Positions 14,101 to 26,800 of a stretch of 64,000 nucleotides of DNA are shown piece by piece (position 1 is the first letter of the stretch; every line of letters begins with the position of its first letter). The notes below the pieces were generated by a model that worked only from the letters and a program-made list of their open reading frames with translations, was not told the origin of the DNA and ran no database searches. The stretch is from the NCBI GenBank assembly GCA_016785225.1, contig JAFBJZ010000357.1, positions 687,501 to 751,500 on the forward strand, written 5' to 3'. This stretch comes from Psettodes erumei. Lineage: Eukaryota > Chordata > Actinopteri > Pleuronectiformes > Psettodidae. A program made the translations under genes and the position numbers.

Positions 14101-17100
14101 CTTTCTGCTCCTCCAAATGCAGGAATATTGAAAGAATGTGATTATTAACAAAGAATGTTATCATTAGATTATTTTTTTACTATAATACTTATGTATTCTT
14201 TTACTTCCTCCCATCCTCAGAAGGTATTTAAATTATTTCAGATTTTTGTCCCACATGATGAAATAATTTAGAGATTGAGGTCAGTTCTGGGCCATATAAT
14301 ATATATGTTTATTGCTTTGTTACAGAGTTTTGAAAATAACACATAGTAATTTCTTTATTCCTTATAATATCTATGAGGCAGCTGATTGTATTTTTAGAAA
14401 ATTAGGACAAATGAGTAATACTGTGCTCCATTTTGGTATCATTATCACACTTTTCTTTCTCTTCCTCGCTCCCATTCTCTTCTATTCCCCTCTCTTTTTC
14501 TTTATCCCACCTAACTGTCAATCTGGATCTAAAGGTTAGCGAAGAACCTCATGGTGTGCATCTCAAAGCCAGAGCAGCAGCAGGAGAACACAGCGGTCAA
14601 CATTTTGGAGAACTTTGCAGCAGAAAAAAAGTATGACTGATACACAGCCAAACAAAAATACATCATTTTCCTCACGCCATTTTAAAGATCATTATTTTCT
14701 TTATGAAAGAGGAAATACATGATGACCCACAAGACAGTCTATTATCCTCCCAGACTGTCCATCATATACATACATATTAAAAGCACTTTAAAATCCATCC
14801 CCATTAGGAGAGGACCCCTGAGAAACATAACTGTGGTGTCATAACATGTTGTATCGAAGTGTCAGTGTCACACAGCCATATCCTCTCTGGTGCCTAATGA
14901 AAATAGATGTGAAAATAGAAAGAGCAACCCAGTCTTCTCGAACTTCACAGGAAATACGCTGAGGTGTCAAGCACTGACACAGGAAGATCAGTTTTCGCTG
15001 TCCATATCTCAAAGGGAGTTTCTCAACATAAATTTATAGTTTCTTTTCATTTCAACAGGATCAGTGTTTGCCTTTCATGGATAGTTTTGTTTTGGTGTGA
15101 AAATTAATACACAGCTGGTCCAAACTGATTCCAAATCTTACAAATCTCATCGTAGTAAACAGAGGGCACTTTGTGCAGAACGTTAACAGACTTGCATGAG
15201 TGTATTTTATGTAATTCTGTTTATATGGCATAGAGCATGTTTAACTTTTGTTTTCAGTCCTATATTAAAGGCAGCTGAACTGTGGTGTTAAGAAAGAAAG
15301 AACAAACCAAATCCATCTGACTTACTTACTGCCTGCAAACGGTGTGAGTGAGAAACTTCAGAGACACAACAATCAATGCGTTTGCATTGATTGGTGACTG
15401 ATCCTGTATGTCTCAATCACTTTGTTTATTTCAGCGTGCAGAACACCACATGGGTCTATGGTGACGTTTGATCGCACGAGGCAATTATTTGCTGTGGTTT
15501 TCTGTGAAGTTTTCACCTGCTCAGAGTTGATTACTTTCGCTGAGCTATGGTGAAGAACTTAAACTTAAGATTCGGCTCGACTTCAGCTTGCTGTCCAACC
15601 CAAGCATTTCTGATCAGTGGGACACAGAATGTTGCGTATGTGCTACTTCTGTTTGGAGAGTGGAACTTTGAGACTTCTAAAACTTCTACATATTTATACA
15701 AATGCACCTTTTCCACAGGATGTCTGTCTGACATTTACAACAGAAATGTTTTCATATTTTCTTACAGATTTTGCACTGAGTTGAGGAATGTGTCAACAGA
15801 CTCTGTCATTGTACCATTTGCAGCAATGCTGGTAAGAGATGTAGATATTTGCATAAAGTATTGGCGTGTGAGTTTCCATCCAAATCTGCACGTCTGTTTC
15901 TCATTTTTCAGAGAAATATCAGCAACTCCAATCATCGCATCCTCCAGACCCTGATAATCGCCGTCGGCCGTCTGGCACGAGATGACGTCATCTGTCACAA
16001 ACTTGTGCATGAGCCAGGATGTTGGGAGGCCTTCCTGATTGCCATTGTCCGTATGATTACAGACTCTGTTGAGAGAAGTGCACATCGCTTATTCATTGAG
16101 TTGCTCATTGGAGTTCAGATACAGCAAGGAAGAATGTCACAGTTATAGCAGGCATAGCAGATGGCTGTCTTAGGTAGTAGGAAAATGTGTTGACGTTTCA
16201 CTGCAGAACTTGTTGCCTTCCATTGCAGAGGGCGTGCAGTGCACATGAATACAAAGACATCCTTTATCCCATGCTTGGGCTCATCATCAACATTTCAACT
16301 ATGACGTCTCCGGTCATCCAGGTAAGACAGGTGAAGCCTGCCTGGGCTTATCAACTGTGAATGTTCCTGTAACAAGCTTTCCCTGGAGTATTAGTAATAC
16401 CGGGCACAGCATTAGTTGATGGATTATGATGATGACTTATCTTTGACAAGGTCAAGCTGGAATCTCTTTTTCATTGGACAGCTTTAAAGAATTAAAGATT
16501 GTGACTGAAAATGCCCTCCTCCCTACTGAAAAAAGAATAGGTTATAATAATAGTGTAAAAAATGAACAATAGCTGATGGAAAAGGAACGCAGAGGAAGCC
16601 TAGCACCTATTCAGAGGTGACATGCATGTGAAAATTGTCTGGGCCGCTTTCTGTCCCTGCCTACAGGAGCATGCTGTTTCACTGTGTGGCTGCTGTCTGA
16701 GCCTGCTGAGGGATGGTGACGCAGGAGTCGTAGCTGTGAGTGAACCTTACTTAAGCTCTGCACTGTAGCGTTCAGGAGGGAAAGAAAGAAAGAAAGATTC
16801 ATATAGTTGGACGCGGACTTGCTTCACTGTATCACAACTCCCATCAGGTTTTTATGATTGGCTATATCACTGTGTTGGACCGAGGAGGGGTTGAAAAATA
16901 TCACTGACTAAAAGATTTTTACAGTTGTTGAAGATGCTTGCTGAAAACTTTTTTCCTGGTTTGTTTTCCAAACTCGTTCACACGCCACGAAGCAAAAGCC
17001 ATTCCTTCACGTAACAAGACAAAAAGCCATTCATCTTGAGTAATAGGCCTTTTCCAGGGCGTGTGAGCTCACTCGTAATGTGCCCCAAAAGGAGGAGACA

Positions 17101-20100
17101 ACCTTGTATATGTGTCATTACAGTTGATTAAAACTCAAGCTCCAGGTGCTGTTGTCAGTGCTAATGGCCACTGCAGCAGATTCACACTACCTTTGCAATG
17201 CCCGAAAAGTACCACATTTCCACCCATCTGTCTCTTTGCTCTGTTTTAGTGCTCACTCATTGCATGGATGGCACTTTTTCTTTCTTGTCATCTGTTCTCA
17301 GGAATGTATTTGTGTCTCCTTGATATATTTTTCTTCTCTGGTCTTGTTTCGACTTTGCTTACTTTGTTTTCAAATCCCACTGTATGTTCTTTGCTTTTCT
17401 CCTTTTTATTGGTGGGATTGCTGCACAAGCACAATCTAATTTTATCAGAGAGAGGATTCCACTCTGTCCTCTCTGTAAGGAGCGAACGAGTGGAGCATGC
17501 ACACGCACATGAGGGATATTAACATTTTACGTCTTCTTCCTGCTCTTAAGCCACAGCTTCAAGAAGTTGACACATTTCAGTTTCGGTTGGATTTCCTGTG
17601 CATCTCGCTCTGAGGATGCCACATACTCTGTCTTCCTGCTTGAGTACCTTGTGCAGTCCAGGTCTGACGAACCTGACAGTCCTTTGCCACAGTGAAAGCC
17701 TTTCCTGCAGCCTCTCCACAAGTGCCACTACCTCTTTCAGTTTCAAGAGGAGGTAAATGAATGTCAGAAGGCTCCTGAGCAACCAATCAAATTCCTGAAC
17801 TATTTCTGCCAAATAACTTTTGTCACGTTCATACCTGACCCTCTTCTCATTAAACTCACTCAGCCTTTGAATCTTCAGTCTTCACTCTGAAGAGACTGAA
17901 CCTCAGACTTCTTTTTTCTCGGGGTAATAATCTCCTTCTCCAACAACTATCACAACAAAGTGCCAGGCCTGCTTCTCTTTGGTGAGCACGTCCAGCATCT
18001 CCTGTAGAGCTTCCTTGTTTCAAAGGGCCTGTCTCTCCTCAGCCTCAGACCTCTGTTTTTTCGGTGCCAAGTTCTCCTTTTTTAAGCTCTCATTCCCCGG
18101 TTCTAAGATCTCATTCTCCTGGTCTCGGGCTTTAAGTTTCTCCCTCTTCTTGAGGATGCTGATCTCCTGCCTCAGTTGCCCTTTCTGAGCAACAAAGGCC
18201 TCTCAGTCCATGCATCTGTTGCACACCAAGAGTGTAGGACTTCTTCCATGTCTTGCCATTGGTTTAAGTGTGGTCTGCAATGCCTTTTCATTAGTTTTAT
18301 GACGCCATGTTAACATTTCATTCCTTTCCATGTCTCCTTTGTTGTGATTGCTTTCCTGGAAGAACTTGTGTTGCTCTGTCTTTCTCTCAAAGGCTTCCTT
18401 GGCTTCAGACGTAGCCATTTTTTATTCATATATTTCAGGAGGGATCTTTTTTGTGAGGCGGATCTTGTGAGACACTTGCTTCAGCGAAAATATATTGACG
18501 TTTCAGAAACATATATAGCCATACCTGCAGTGAATAAAACTTGTCTCTGATCCCATTACCATTGTGACCTCTGTTACACAAGAAGAAGTTTGTTGGAGGG
18601 GCAGGTTAACGCTTTTAAGGTTTATTGTTTCTGCTCATATAATGGGAGTCCATGTTCAGGGCCAGCTAACTGCTGTCCCTAAAAATGTTGTTAAACATTG
18701 TCAAGAAACCTTTCATGATTCCTATAATTTCCAACCTACATAGACCATTCTAGATCAAAACATGGAAAAAGCTTCAACTATTGCACAAAGCAGCAATCCC
18801 ACCACATTGCATTTTCTATTTATCACTGTCGTGCTGTTGTTTTCCTAAACTCATATACATTCCCTCAGAGGTCTGACTGTAAAATGTCAATGTTGTAAAA
18901 GATTTAAGGATGCATAAGATTTAAAACTCTAAAGCTGCATTAAATCAGTATTAGACATCTCGAGGGCAGGGGACACCAGAGACAGCTCACAGCACACAGC
19001 CCTGATAACCCTGACAGTATATTATTGTCTTTAAAAACTATTATGACTAACATCTTGATGAACTGTTTCATTGTAAACTAAAAGGTCTGTCTCTGCTAAC
19101 TCCTAGTAAAAACATCTGCTGCTTTCAGTGCTACATGTTGATTTCTTTGTGGCCTTCTTTGTGTGTCTGCCCTTTGGTGCTGGGCAGGCAGCATGCAGTG
19201 GGTTAATCAGAGCCTATTTGGTGAAAATGGCCTCCTGCTGCTGCTGCGAACACGCCTGATGAGAGTTAAAGAGGGAGTTCATCTGTCCCATGGATGTACG
19301 AAGTCTTGATGAATTGCCCTCACTTAAAACTAATTCTTTCAAATTACTAATTTCCGCACTAAGTATACTCATTTTGCTCTCTGTTTAGTATTCATCCACT
19401 CAAATGACTTTATTTGTGCCCTCAAATGACTCAATCACACCCTGAAATTACTGGATGTAATGATAATGTGTGACTCGACAGATTCTGTCTGCTAGACAAA
19501 GTGAGCACCCATGTGTGACCTCTCTGTAAATCTCATGCTTGCATTTGTGTCCTGCAACTCTCACGCTACTTCTTTTCCCTGTCTTTGAAAGAGTCAGCAT
19601 CGTTTTCTAATCACTGAAACGTGTTTTCGCACAACTCTCGCTGTCTTTGCAATGCACATTATCTACTTGCTACAGACACACTCTATTACCGGCTTATTTC
19701 ATTTTTTGAAACAACAGTTTTTCTGTTTTCCTATTCTGACACCATTTGCCTTCCACACCATTCTCTTTGTCTCCAGCAGGAGCTGTTCTTTGTTTTTCAC
19801 TCCGGCAGCCTCCTTTTCCCTTGAGCTGTTGTCTCTTGATCTGGAGCTACCCTGCCTATTTCTCTACTGTCTTCCCATCCATCTTTCTTCTTCTGCCTCA
19901 CTCTATCTTCTGCTATCTCCTTTTCTAATGCCAACATTCTTCTTTGTCCTCCAGAGAGCCACAGGTGTGTTGAGCACTGTCCTCCCTCAGTCCTCTGAGG
20001 CTGTTCAGCATGTTATTCAGGGCGATGTGGTGCGGAGCATGTGCCGGTTGTTGAAGGTATTTTCGGTACATACTGCAGCTTCTGTAAATGTACCATTTTA

Positions 20101-23019
20101 CGTGTATCCTTCTTGTGGAATAATGTTCTATTATCCAGCCATAGGTTCATTATTAAAATTCTTTCTCACAAATCATGTTAAAAAGAAACCTGGTTAATGT
20201 AATTGTCACAGGAGATCAGATGCACGTTTGCTGGCTAAATTTTCCCCAGAGAACATCAATCTCTTGGCCAATTAAATAGGCTTCAGCTCAGCTTTTGTAC
20301 ATGTGCATATGTGCACGACAGAGAACAGCTGTTGGGGTGAATGAAAGGAGAGATCATTGCGCTGTCCTCATATTTAAAATAGCTTTATTCTGTTAAAGAC
20401 ACATTTGCACTGTAAGGAGCAGCTGCTGTCCTGTCACTCGACCATCCGTCTGCTTTGACACAAACACACCAGAAAAAGTCAGGATCTCAGAACTGACACA
20501 GCTTCTTGTGTCACTAATTCAACTATGACAAGAAATCGTGGTCCTTTAGGAGGCAGAGGAGAGACCAGACACTTGACCTGTTGCATCCCCAGCATTGCAT
20601 TCACACACAGCCTAAGCGATCACTGATCTGCAATGAATTCACAAGCTATGCTGTAACAAAAAAAAAACTAGAAAGAAAAAAGAACGCACCCCAAGAGCAC
20701 AGACTTCTGCTGAGGCTGAACATTTCACCAGAATAAGACTTTTACCCAAATGTCTCTCATCATTAAAAAACCTCCTATGTATAAAATTTGTGGAAGCATA
20801 TGCATCTGGCATGTATATTACATGTTTATTAATATGATTTACTTTAATATATACATATTTTTTTAAGAGTGTTGAAATAGTGCCCCCATTTTTTCCTTAT
20901 TTCAAATGCATTTTATGAAGATTTGACTCAAAATGTGGAATTTGACATATCTTGCAATGGTGAAGAATCATTCAAAACATCTGATCTGGATGGATCTGGA
21001 TACTGATCTGGATCATTCCCAAAAGTTAATTGTTTCTGAAGACGCACTGCCGGTAAAAACAAAACATAACACCCCTCCCCCTCCAGAAAACCCCCCAACA
21101 AAACCCCAAAACAAAACAAAACATGAAAATCCCTCTATGACTTCCGACAAACACGTTAAACAAACAGACTGAACCAAAACATAACCTCTGTGGTGGAGTC
21201 AGATTAAGATTTTCTGACTGCCTGGTTCATGCCTACATCTGCTCTTAAACATTCACTCTCATCGAAACCCAATAATTGTGATTGTGATCAGTGCTTTAAA
21301 CACATGTGTATTTCTGCTTCAGATACTAACTTCACTACAGGTCAGACTTTCTTCGCACTTGGTGACCTAATGAGTAAAAGTTTGTTCTTTGTCATGTACT
21401 CAGGGATCAGGGCAGCCTACCACTAACTATGCCATTAAGACTCTGACAGTGTGCACTGCTGTCAGTCACTCAGCACGGGAGGAGCTGGTGAAGTCTGATA
21501 AAAGTGAGCAATGGCTGATATGTTTTAATGCATGAATAATATTTGAGGCTTGACCTAATATGCAAATCATGCGCTTGTGTGTTTGTAGATACGTGTGCAC
21601 ATCTTCGTGTATGCAATATTGCGAGACTGCAGTGTACAGTCTGTTGATTGCATGTCATTACGTGCGCATGCCTTAATGTTTTTAACAGTGCCATTCTCTG
21701 TTCGACGTAGAACTGTCTGCGTTACGTCATTTGCTGGGCTCCAGCTTTGATGAGATGGTGTCTGGAAACGCAGCCCTTTGCTTGGCACACTGCCTTGAGT
21801 TGGAGGTAACTGCCAGCAATCTGCTGGGCACTGATATTGTGCTGCTGCTGCTGCGTCGCGCTGCAGGGGATGCAAAGTTGACGGCTGTGCAGCGAAATGC
21901 AGCGATTGCTCTGGGGAAGCTGTGCCGATCTGAGCCCATGTGCCCTTTCACCCCGCCCTGTACACCACACGCTGTTAACTCCACTCTGAACAACGCCACA
22001 CTGACGATGAGCTGCTGTGATGTTACGGCTCTGGTTGAAGGATTTACAACTTTCAGCACAGACTAGCCTGAGATATTCCATTTGTTAATTATATTATTTG
22101 CATCAACACACACACACACACACACAAAGGAACACAGAAAGGAAAGAGTGACAGAGAGATAGTTTTTCACTCTTAGGTTTCCTGTTGTCTTACTGAATTG
22201 TAATTCATTATGCAAATCAACATTGCTGCCTGCTGGACATGTATTTGGACTGCATTTATGGGTTACAACTAATTATATTTTAATGTGAATTACTACCATC
22301 TAATCGAAAATGTAAGGAGTCCTGCCAGTCTGGCTGGCTGGAATTTTTGACATACAAATGAATAAAATGAATAATCAGTAATTAAAACAGTTGCTGATTA
22401 AGCATTTGTTTATCAGCTAATCATGTAAATGACTCATTGACACAGTGTCATGAGAATGAATATTCAAATATTGATTTAAAAACACCAGGGAAAATGACAT
22501 CTGAGCTCCCTTAAACATCTTTTGCACAATACTGCTTACATGTATTACACAAATGCTACAAGTGTATGTTACCTACAACTTTACAGTACCTTCCCCTATC
22601 TTAAAATGAGTATTACCCCTTGTTGTTTTGTAGAGGTTTAATTTTGCTTTGCGAGGTAAAATGTGTTTGAACATGCTTTTAAAGCCTAATCCCATGCTAA
22701 CTGAAAAAGTTTTGCTGCTGTCAGTCATCTTCCATACACCACACTGTACTAGCTCTCAGATATGTGAGTATAATTATTTGAGTATCTTTAAATAATAGAA
22801 GATGGCAGCAACAAACATGTGTCTTTGATCCTAGAAAGACTTTCACTGTGGCTCCAGGCTGCAGAGACACGAACCCCACACTGCGGTTTCAGTAGAATGA
22901 CCTCACTGAGCACACTGACACTGTCTTTGTCTTTTGTCTTCATTTTCAGACATATGAACAAACTTCGAGAGCTCCACGGCCTTGAGATTCTGCACTCGTG
23001 TATGAAACTCTTCACTTGA
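5171..23019 (+). CDS. ttc12: TTC12, TPR and armadillo-type dynein arm assembly factor
   Basis: Cytoplasmic factor for preassembly of ciliary dynein arms; human TTC12 mutations cause primary ciliary dyskinesia. Coding exons: 5171-5225, 5958-6112, 6376-6397, 7974-8051, 8164-8285, 8660-8719, 9144-9215, 9710-9770, 10373-10561, 12443-12512, 13565-13653, 13856-14024, 14535-14630, 15768-15831, 15912-16046, 16229-16321, 16667-16735, 19955-20056, 21404-21503, 21711-21939, 22950-23019. They sum to 2,100 nt, all phases agree, and give 699 residues (human about 705). Three TPRs occupy about residues 104-205 and keep KxxGN, a second-repeat Asn and a third-repeat Lys of the chaperone-binding carboxylate clamp. 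Armadillo/HEAT-like helices fill the rest, ending in the family signature LHGLEIL near the C-terminus. Two donors (after 16046 and 21939) are weak and were chosen by phase and by length match to the human protein. Confidence 0.95.
6159..6181. repeat. CT-rich microsatellite
   Basis: A (CT)n run interrupted by TTTCTC, just inside the second ttc12 intron. It has no visible role. Confidence 0.8.
9425..9451. repeat. Poly-C plus (AC)n compound simple repeat
   Basis: Eleven C residues run directly into (AC)n, inside the ttc12 intron between the exons at 9144 and 9710. Such junctions are prone to sequencing slippage. Confidence 0.85.
10562..12442. other. ttc12 intron 9, no internal gene
   Basis: A 1.9 kb intron flanked by a strong GTGAGT donor and a TTCTAACAG acceptor. 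It contains a C-rich tract at about 11699-11721. I see no open frame with family similarity. Confidence 0.7.
16736..19954. other. ttc12 intron 17, hosting an antisense pseudogene
   Basis: A 3.2 kb intron between the exons ending 16735 and starting 19955. A GAAA tetranucleotide run lies at 16778-16797, and a decayed reverse-strand coding region at 17546-18418 is described separately. The remainder, from about 18.45 to 19.95 kb, shows no coding signal. Confidence 0.7.
17546..18418 (-). pseudogene. Decayed single-exon coiled-coil gene, antisense in ttc12 intron
   Basis: Reading from an ATG at 18418 down to a TAA at 17546-17548 gives 291 codons in one frame with no indel and no intron, interrupted by four TGA stops (18203-18205, 18020-18022, 17903-17905, 17882-17884). 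The translation is rich in Glu, Lys, Gln and Leu with heptad-like spacing, for example segments reading QLRQEISILKKREK and EEVVALVERLQERL-like patterns, so the ancestor was a coiled-coil protein. I do not recognise the parent. All four breaks are TGA, as expected from C-to-T decay of CGA or G-to-A decay of TGG. No poly(A) tract follows the terminal stop, so retroposition is possible but unproven. A TE-encoded coiled-coil protein is an alternative origin. Confidence 0.6.
20057..21403. other. ttc12 intron 18, nothing recognised
   Basis: A 1.35 kb intron between the exons ending 20056 and starting 21404. It is AT-rich, with A-rich and C-rich patches near 20.66 and 21.07 kb. No gene or repeat family was recognised. 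Confidence 0.6.
21940..22949. other. Last ttc12 intron, with (AC)n and a possible alternative C-terminus
   Basis: The donor used to reach the last exon, CAT followed by GTGCCC, is poor. If it is not used, the reading frame continues through 21940 to a TAG at 22063-22065 and adds about 42 unrelated residues. An (AC)n tract lies at 22106-22126. The rest carries no visible gene. Confidence 0.5.
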
Positions 23020-23104
23020 ACTCATTACCAATAACATGTATTTTATTGCACCCCTTTTTAAAGGCTTTTTATGATATTTTTCAGCTCAGTCTGTCTTGAC
23101 AATA

Positions 23105-23110
23105 ATTAAA
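23105..23110 (+). terminator. Candidate proximal poly(A) signal of ttc12
   Basis: ATTAAA 86 nt after the ttc12 stop codon, followed by T-rich sequence. A canonical AATAAA at 23381-23386, followed by GT-rich sequence (CTGTGTTGG), is a distal alternative. Both precede the start of the next gene at 23809. Confidence 0.4.
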
Positions 23111-23808
23111 GATTTATTTTACTCAAATAACATTGTGCTCAACGCGATCAAAATTTAGCAATGTACTACTTTTCATGGCCAAGCAAATCTACAAGGTTAA
23201 CTGCCATAATTATCGAGTGGCTGCAAGTACAGTCACTTTGGCATGTGTAAATGTTTGAATAATAATGGTAGAGTTTCACTTCAAGGAGTTGGGCAGTTGA
23301 CTTGCAGGACTCAGCCTCAGTATTTGTAAAATCCTGCTTATGGACCCATATACATTTATACTGATCTTACTTGAAGCGAAAATAAATCAACTGAATTCAG
23401 AACTCAGTAACTGTGTTGGACTTCCTTTATGAGATGTTACTTTATTCTTTAGGAGTTGTCATTAAGCTGTGGGTGTCAGCATTAATCAGTGCCATTTTCA
23501 ACGCAACTTACTAAATGAGCTATACCATAAATATTTAAATGTAGCCACAACATCAAATATTTATATTACAGTTGTTGACATCTTCACTACCTGTTGACTG
23601 TATACTACCTGCAGTGGCCATTAAAGGAATGGCTACTGAGAAACCTAATCCAGGTATAAATGACCTGCAGAGGACGAAAGCTCCCTGTAATGGATGAAGC
23701 CATCTGTGTGTGTGCAAACGACCATTACCTTCTGCCCAGATGGATTAAACAATAACAAGAACACCTAATCACTGCGGTTTAAGGAACTGTAAGCCGGAGT
23801 GAACAGAA

Positions 23809-26800
23809 ATGTGGAGGCTTAATTGTTTCACACTGGGATTTCTCCTGCTTACAGGTATGTATGTCATTTTATTTCATTTTTAATAAATGGATGCATTCAT
23901 GTCAAAGTTTTCAATGACAAACACAGCGCTGAAAATGTTTTGTGTGATGATGACAGAACCACTCAGGATAGCTTTTTTTGGATTCACTTGTGTTTTCTTT
24001 TATTTAAAATGGAAAGCTGAAGTAAAAGTACACTGTTTAAACATTTCCGATACATTTTCAACTTAGATTAGCAAACAGCAGGTGAAGAGCTTTAAATCAC
24101 AAAATTATCATTTTCACTTTGAAGTAGACATGAATAATATTTCTAAAAAAATCAATATTTTCTACAAAATAAGTCTCTGATTTGGTTTGGAAAGCAAAAA
24201 CAAACAAATAAAATCAGTGGTTCTGTTAAAGCAATGCTTTGTCTTAAACTATACTTGTTGTCATTATTATTATTTTTACTGCATACAACAGTGTCAAAAT
24301 GATCAGATGCTTTCAATTCTGTTTGATAATTTATTCTGCATCCTATGAATTAATAATCTGAATTGATAACTGCCTGATTGATGACTGACAGTAGCTACAT
24401 AAATGAATTTAATCAGAAAACCCCCTATAATGTATGCCACAGCTAACGATGAAAACACCTAGCTATACAGCTATAGCTTTAGCTATACCTAACTTAGGTA
24501 TCAGTCTTTTCTTTCCCCCTGCCGACTTTGTATCTGCCACAACAGGGGTCATATAATTAAAGGTCCCCTGTGGAGGTTTTGAATGTAAACCATCAGTTTT
24601 GCATGCTGAATGAAAAATTAGCAAAATCCTGGCTAACATACATATGAAAAACTGTTTATGCAAATGCTAGGTTCTTAGATTGTCCTCTTTTTAAAAAGAA
24701 ATGAATCAAGCAATTGCATGGGAAAGATAATGTATAACACGCCAGCTGTTGTGGTGTGCTACCAATGGGAAGTTGAAATCCTACTCTGAGCCATAAACTA
24801 ATTCAAACGCTGCAGGTATATTAGCTCCTCACAATAGACAGAGAGACATGAATACTCCTTAAATCTACCCTGTCCATTGTCTTCATATTGGTATCATGGC
24901 TTTCTGCAGACAGCAGATGTGTTTATCATGCCAAAACTATTCACGTTGCATAGATATGTCCATACCTTAATTGTAATAATAAGACTTCTAACAATGGGAA
25001 AGAATGTCGGATACCCACTAACCAGTAATGACAGCACTATTTTTAATTGTACTGTAATTCCTCCATATATGCCCCAGTGGAATGTAATTTGTGTACTCTA
25101 GCTATTATTCTCGATTCAGTGGCAGACAACTAAAAATACTGCTTAATTAGCAGTCATCCACCAAACTCTTCAAGTGTAGTATATGTGACAATACAGCATG
25201 GATCCACAATAACAATCCACAATTAACTTAATTTTCTACATGACAGTTTTAGGAAGGACATCCTTTGTGGAAGAAATTTGAGTGTTGAGTGAATGTTTTC
25301 TTTTTGTTGTTGTTTTTCTTTGCAGTCAGAGCAGAAAAAGATTTCCAAGGTTTCCACTCAGAACAAACAAAAGGCACGACTGTCACAACTGATCTGCTTT
25401 CGAAAAAAGAAGACACAATTGGTCATGGCACAGAAGCAATAACTTTAGAGAGTACATATCGAACCACTGCACATGCAGTGCCTGCCAAGTTTCCAGGGGT
25501 GGTCTTGTCTGACACGGGAACAATGCCACATCATGAGAGGATACAAATCCCAATAGCGTCGGTCATAATTGCCTCACGGAGTGGAGAGCAGTTCGTTTCC
25601 AGAAATCAGCAAAACTCTCATGCACCAACAAGAACCATCATTCACACTGACTCAGAAATCCCACTGATCTCTAATTATGAAAATATGGCCTTCTCTTCTA
25701 CACAAGCTGCATTTGAATCTGTGATGAACAGCAACTCTGAGCCAGAAGTCTATTTGCCTGCAGCTGCAGGGAAAGCCCCTCGCTGGCTTCACACTCTGCT
25801 TGTTAACAGGAATCACAGAAACACTGACTCTGTTACTCTCGCATCTGCTGACGGAGGGCCGGGAGTTCCAATCCTATCTGCATCTCATCCTCGTGTAATT
25901 GATAACCTGGCTGTGCTGCGTAAGGGCAACAATGACAAACTATCTCCAGGCAAGGACGGAAAGGGGATTTCAAAAATGGGAAGAAATGAGTATCCACTGG
26001 GTACAATACAATCGTTCTTCCAGAATGATAAAGCAGAAGATTCAGTGAGAGGAAACACTGTGACGAACTTGTGTTTGACCTGCCTGAACAATCGAAGCGC
26101 ATCCACTGAGAAATCTGTGTCTCTGCCTGCGCTGTCACCTGGTGCCTCCTCAGTCTCCTTCAATACAGACGGGTTTGCTTTGGATTTCAATCAGTTTACA
26201 ACCTCATTACCAAGTTTACATCAACAACTGAACAAAGAGGTTAATCACCAAAACCTAATCAAAGGCTTGGGTTTTGGTGTGAGAGAGAAACCAGTTTTGT
26301 CCCTCAATAAAACTGAGAATCACAGTCAAAGCATTTTGAATAATTCCCAAATAAAATCTGTTTTCTCAGATTCAGGAACAGCTGCAGACACACAGTCTGC
26401 AGCTAAGATGTCATCAGTTACACAACAAGACACCAAGAAACCACTGAGACACACAGATACTGGTGAAACTTTTGTCACTGAGAGACTGAGCTTAACAACC
26501 ACAACACTTTACCACTCACCAAAATTACATTACACTGTAAGGAAACTAGTAAAAATTGGAGAACAAAAAACATCTGGAAAAAGGATGAGCACGAGGGACC
26601 CACAGTCAAAACTGACGTACTTCAGTTTGAACAGCAAAGATGTTTCCCATAGTCTCCTGACAAACTTCAAAAATGTATTTATCCAAAACAAGCCTTTGGA
26701 CCTCAGCAGTGGATCAATGAGCAACACACCTGTAAGCTCTGATGCTCCCCAAAGCAGTGAGAAAAGTGTTCCCCAGGAAGGCAGTGATCACAGCGCTGCA

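Noticed and set aside
15547..15954. 135-codon + strand frame around ttc12 exon 14
   Set aside because: It reads through the intron; only 15768-15831 is exon, bounded by good acceptor and donor sites.
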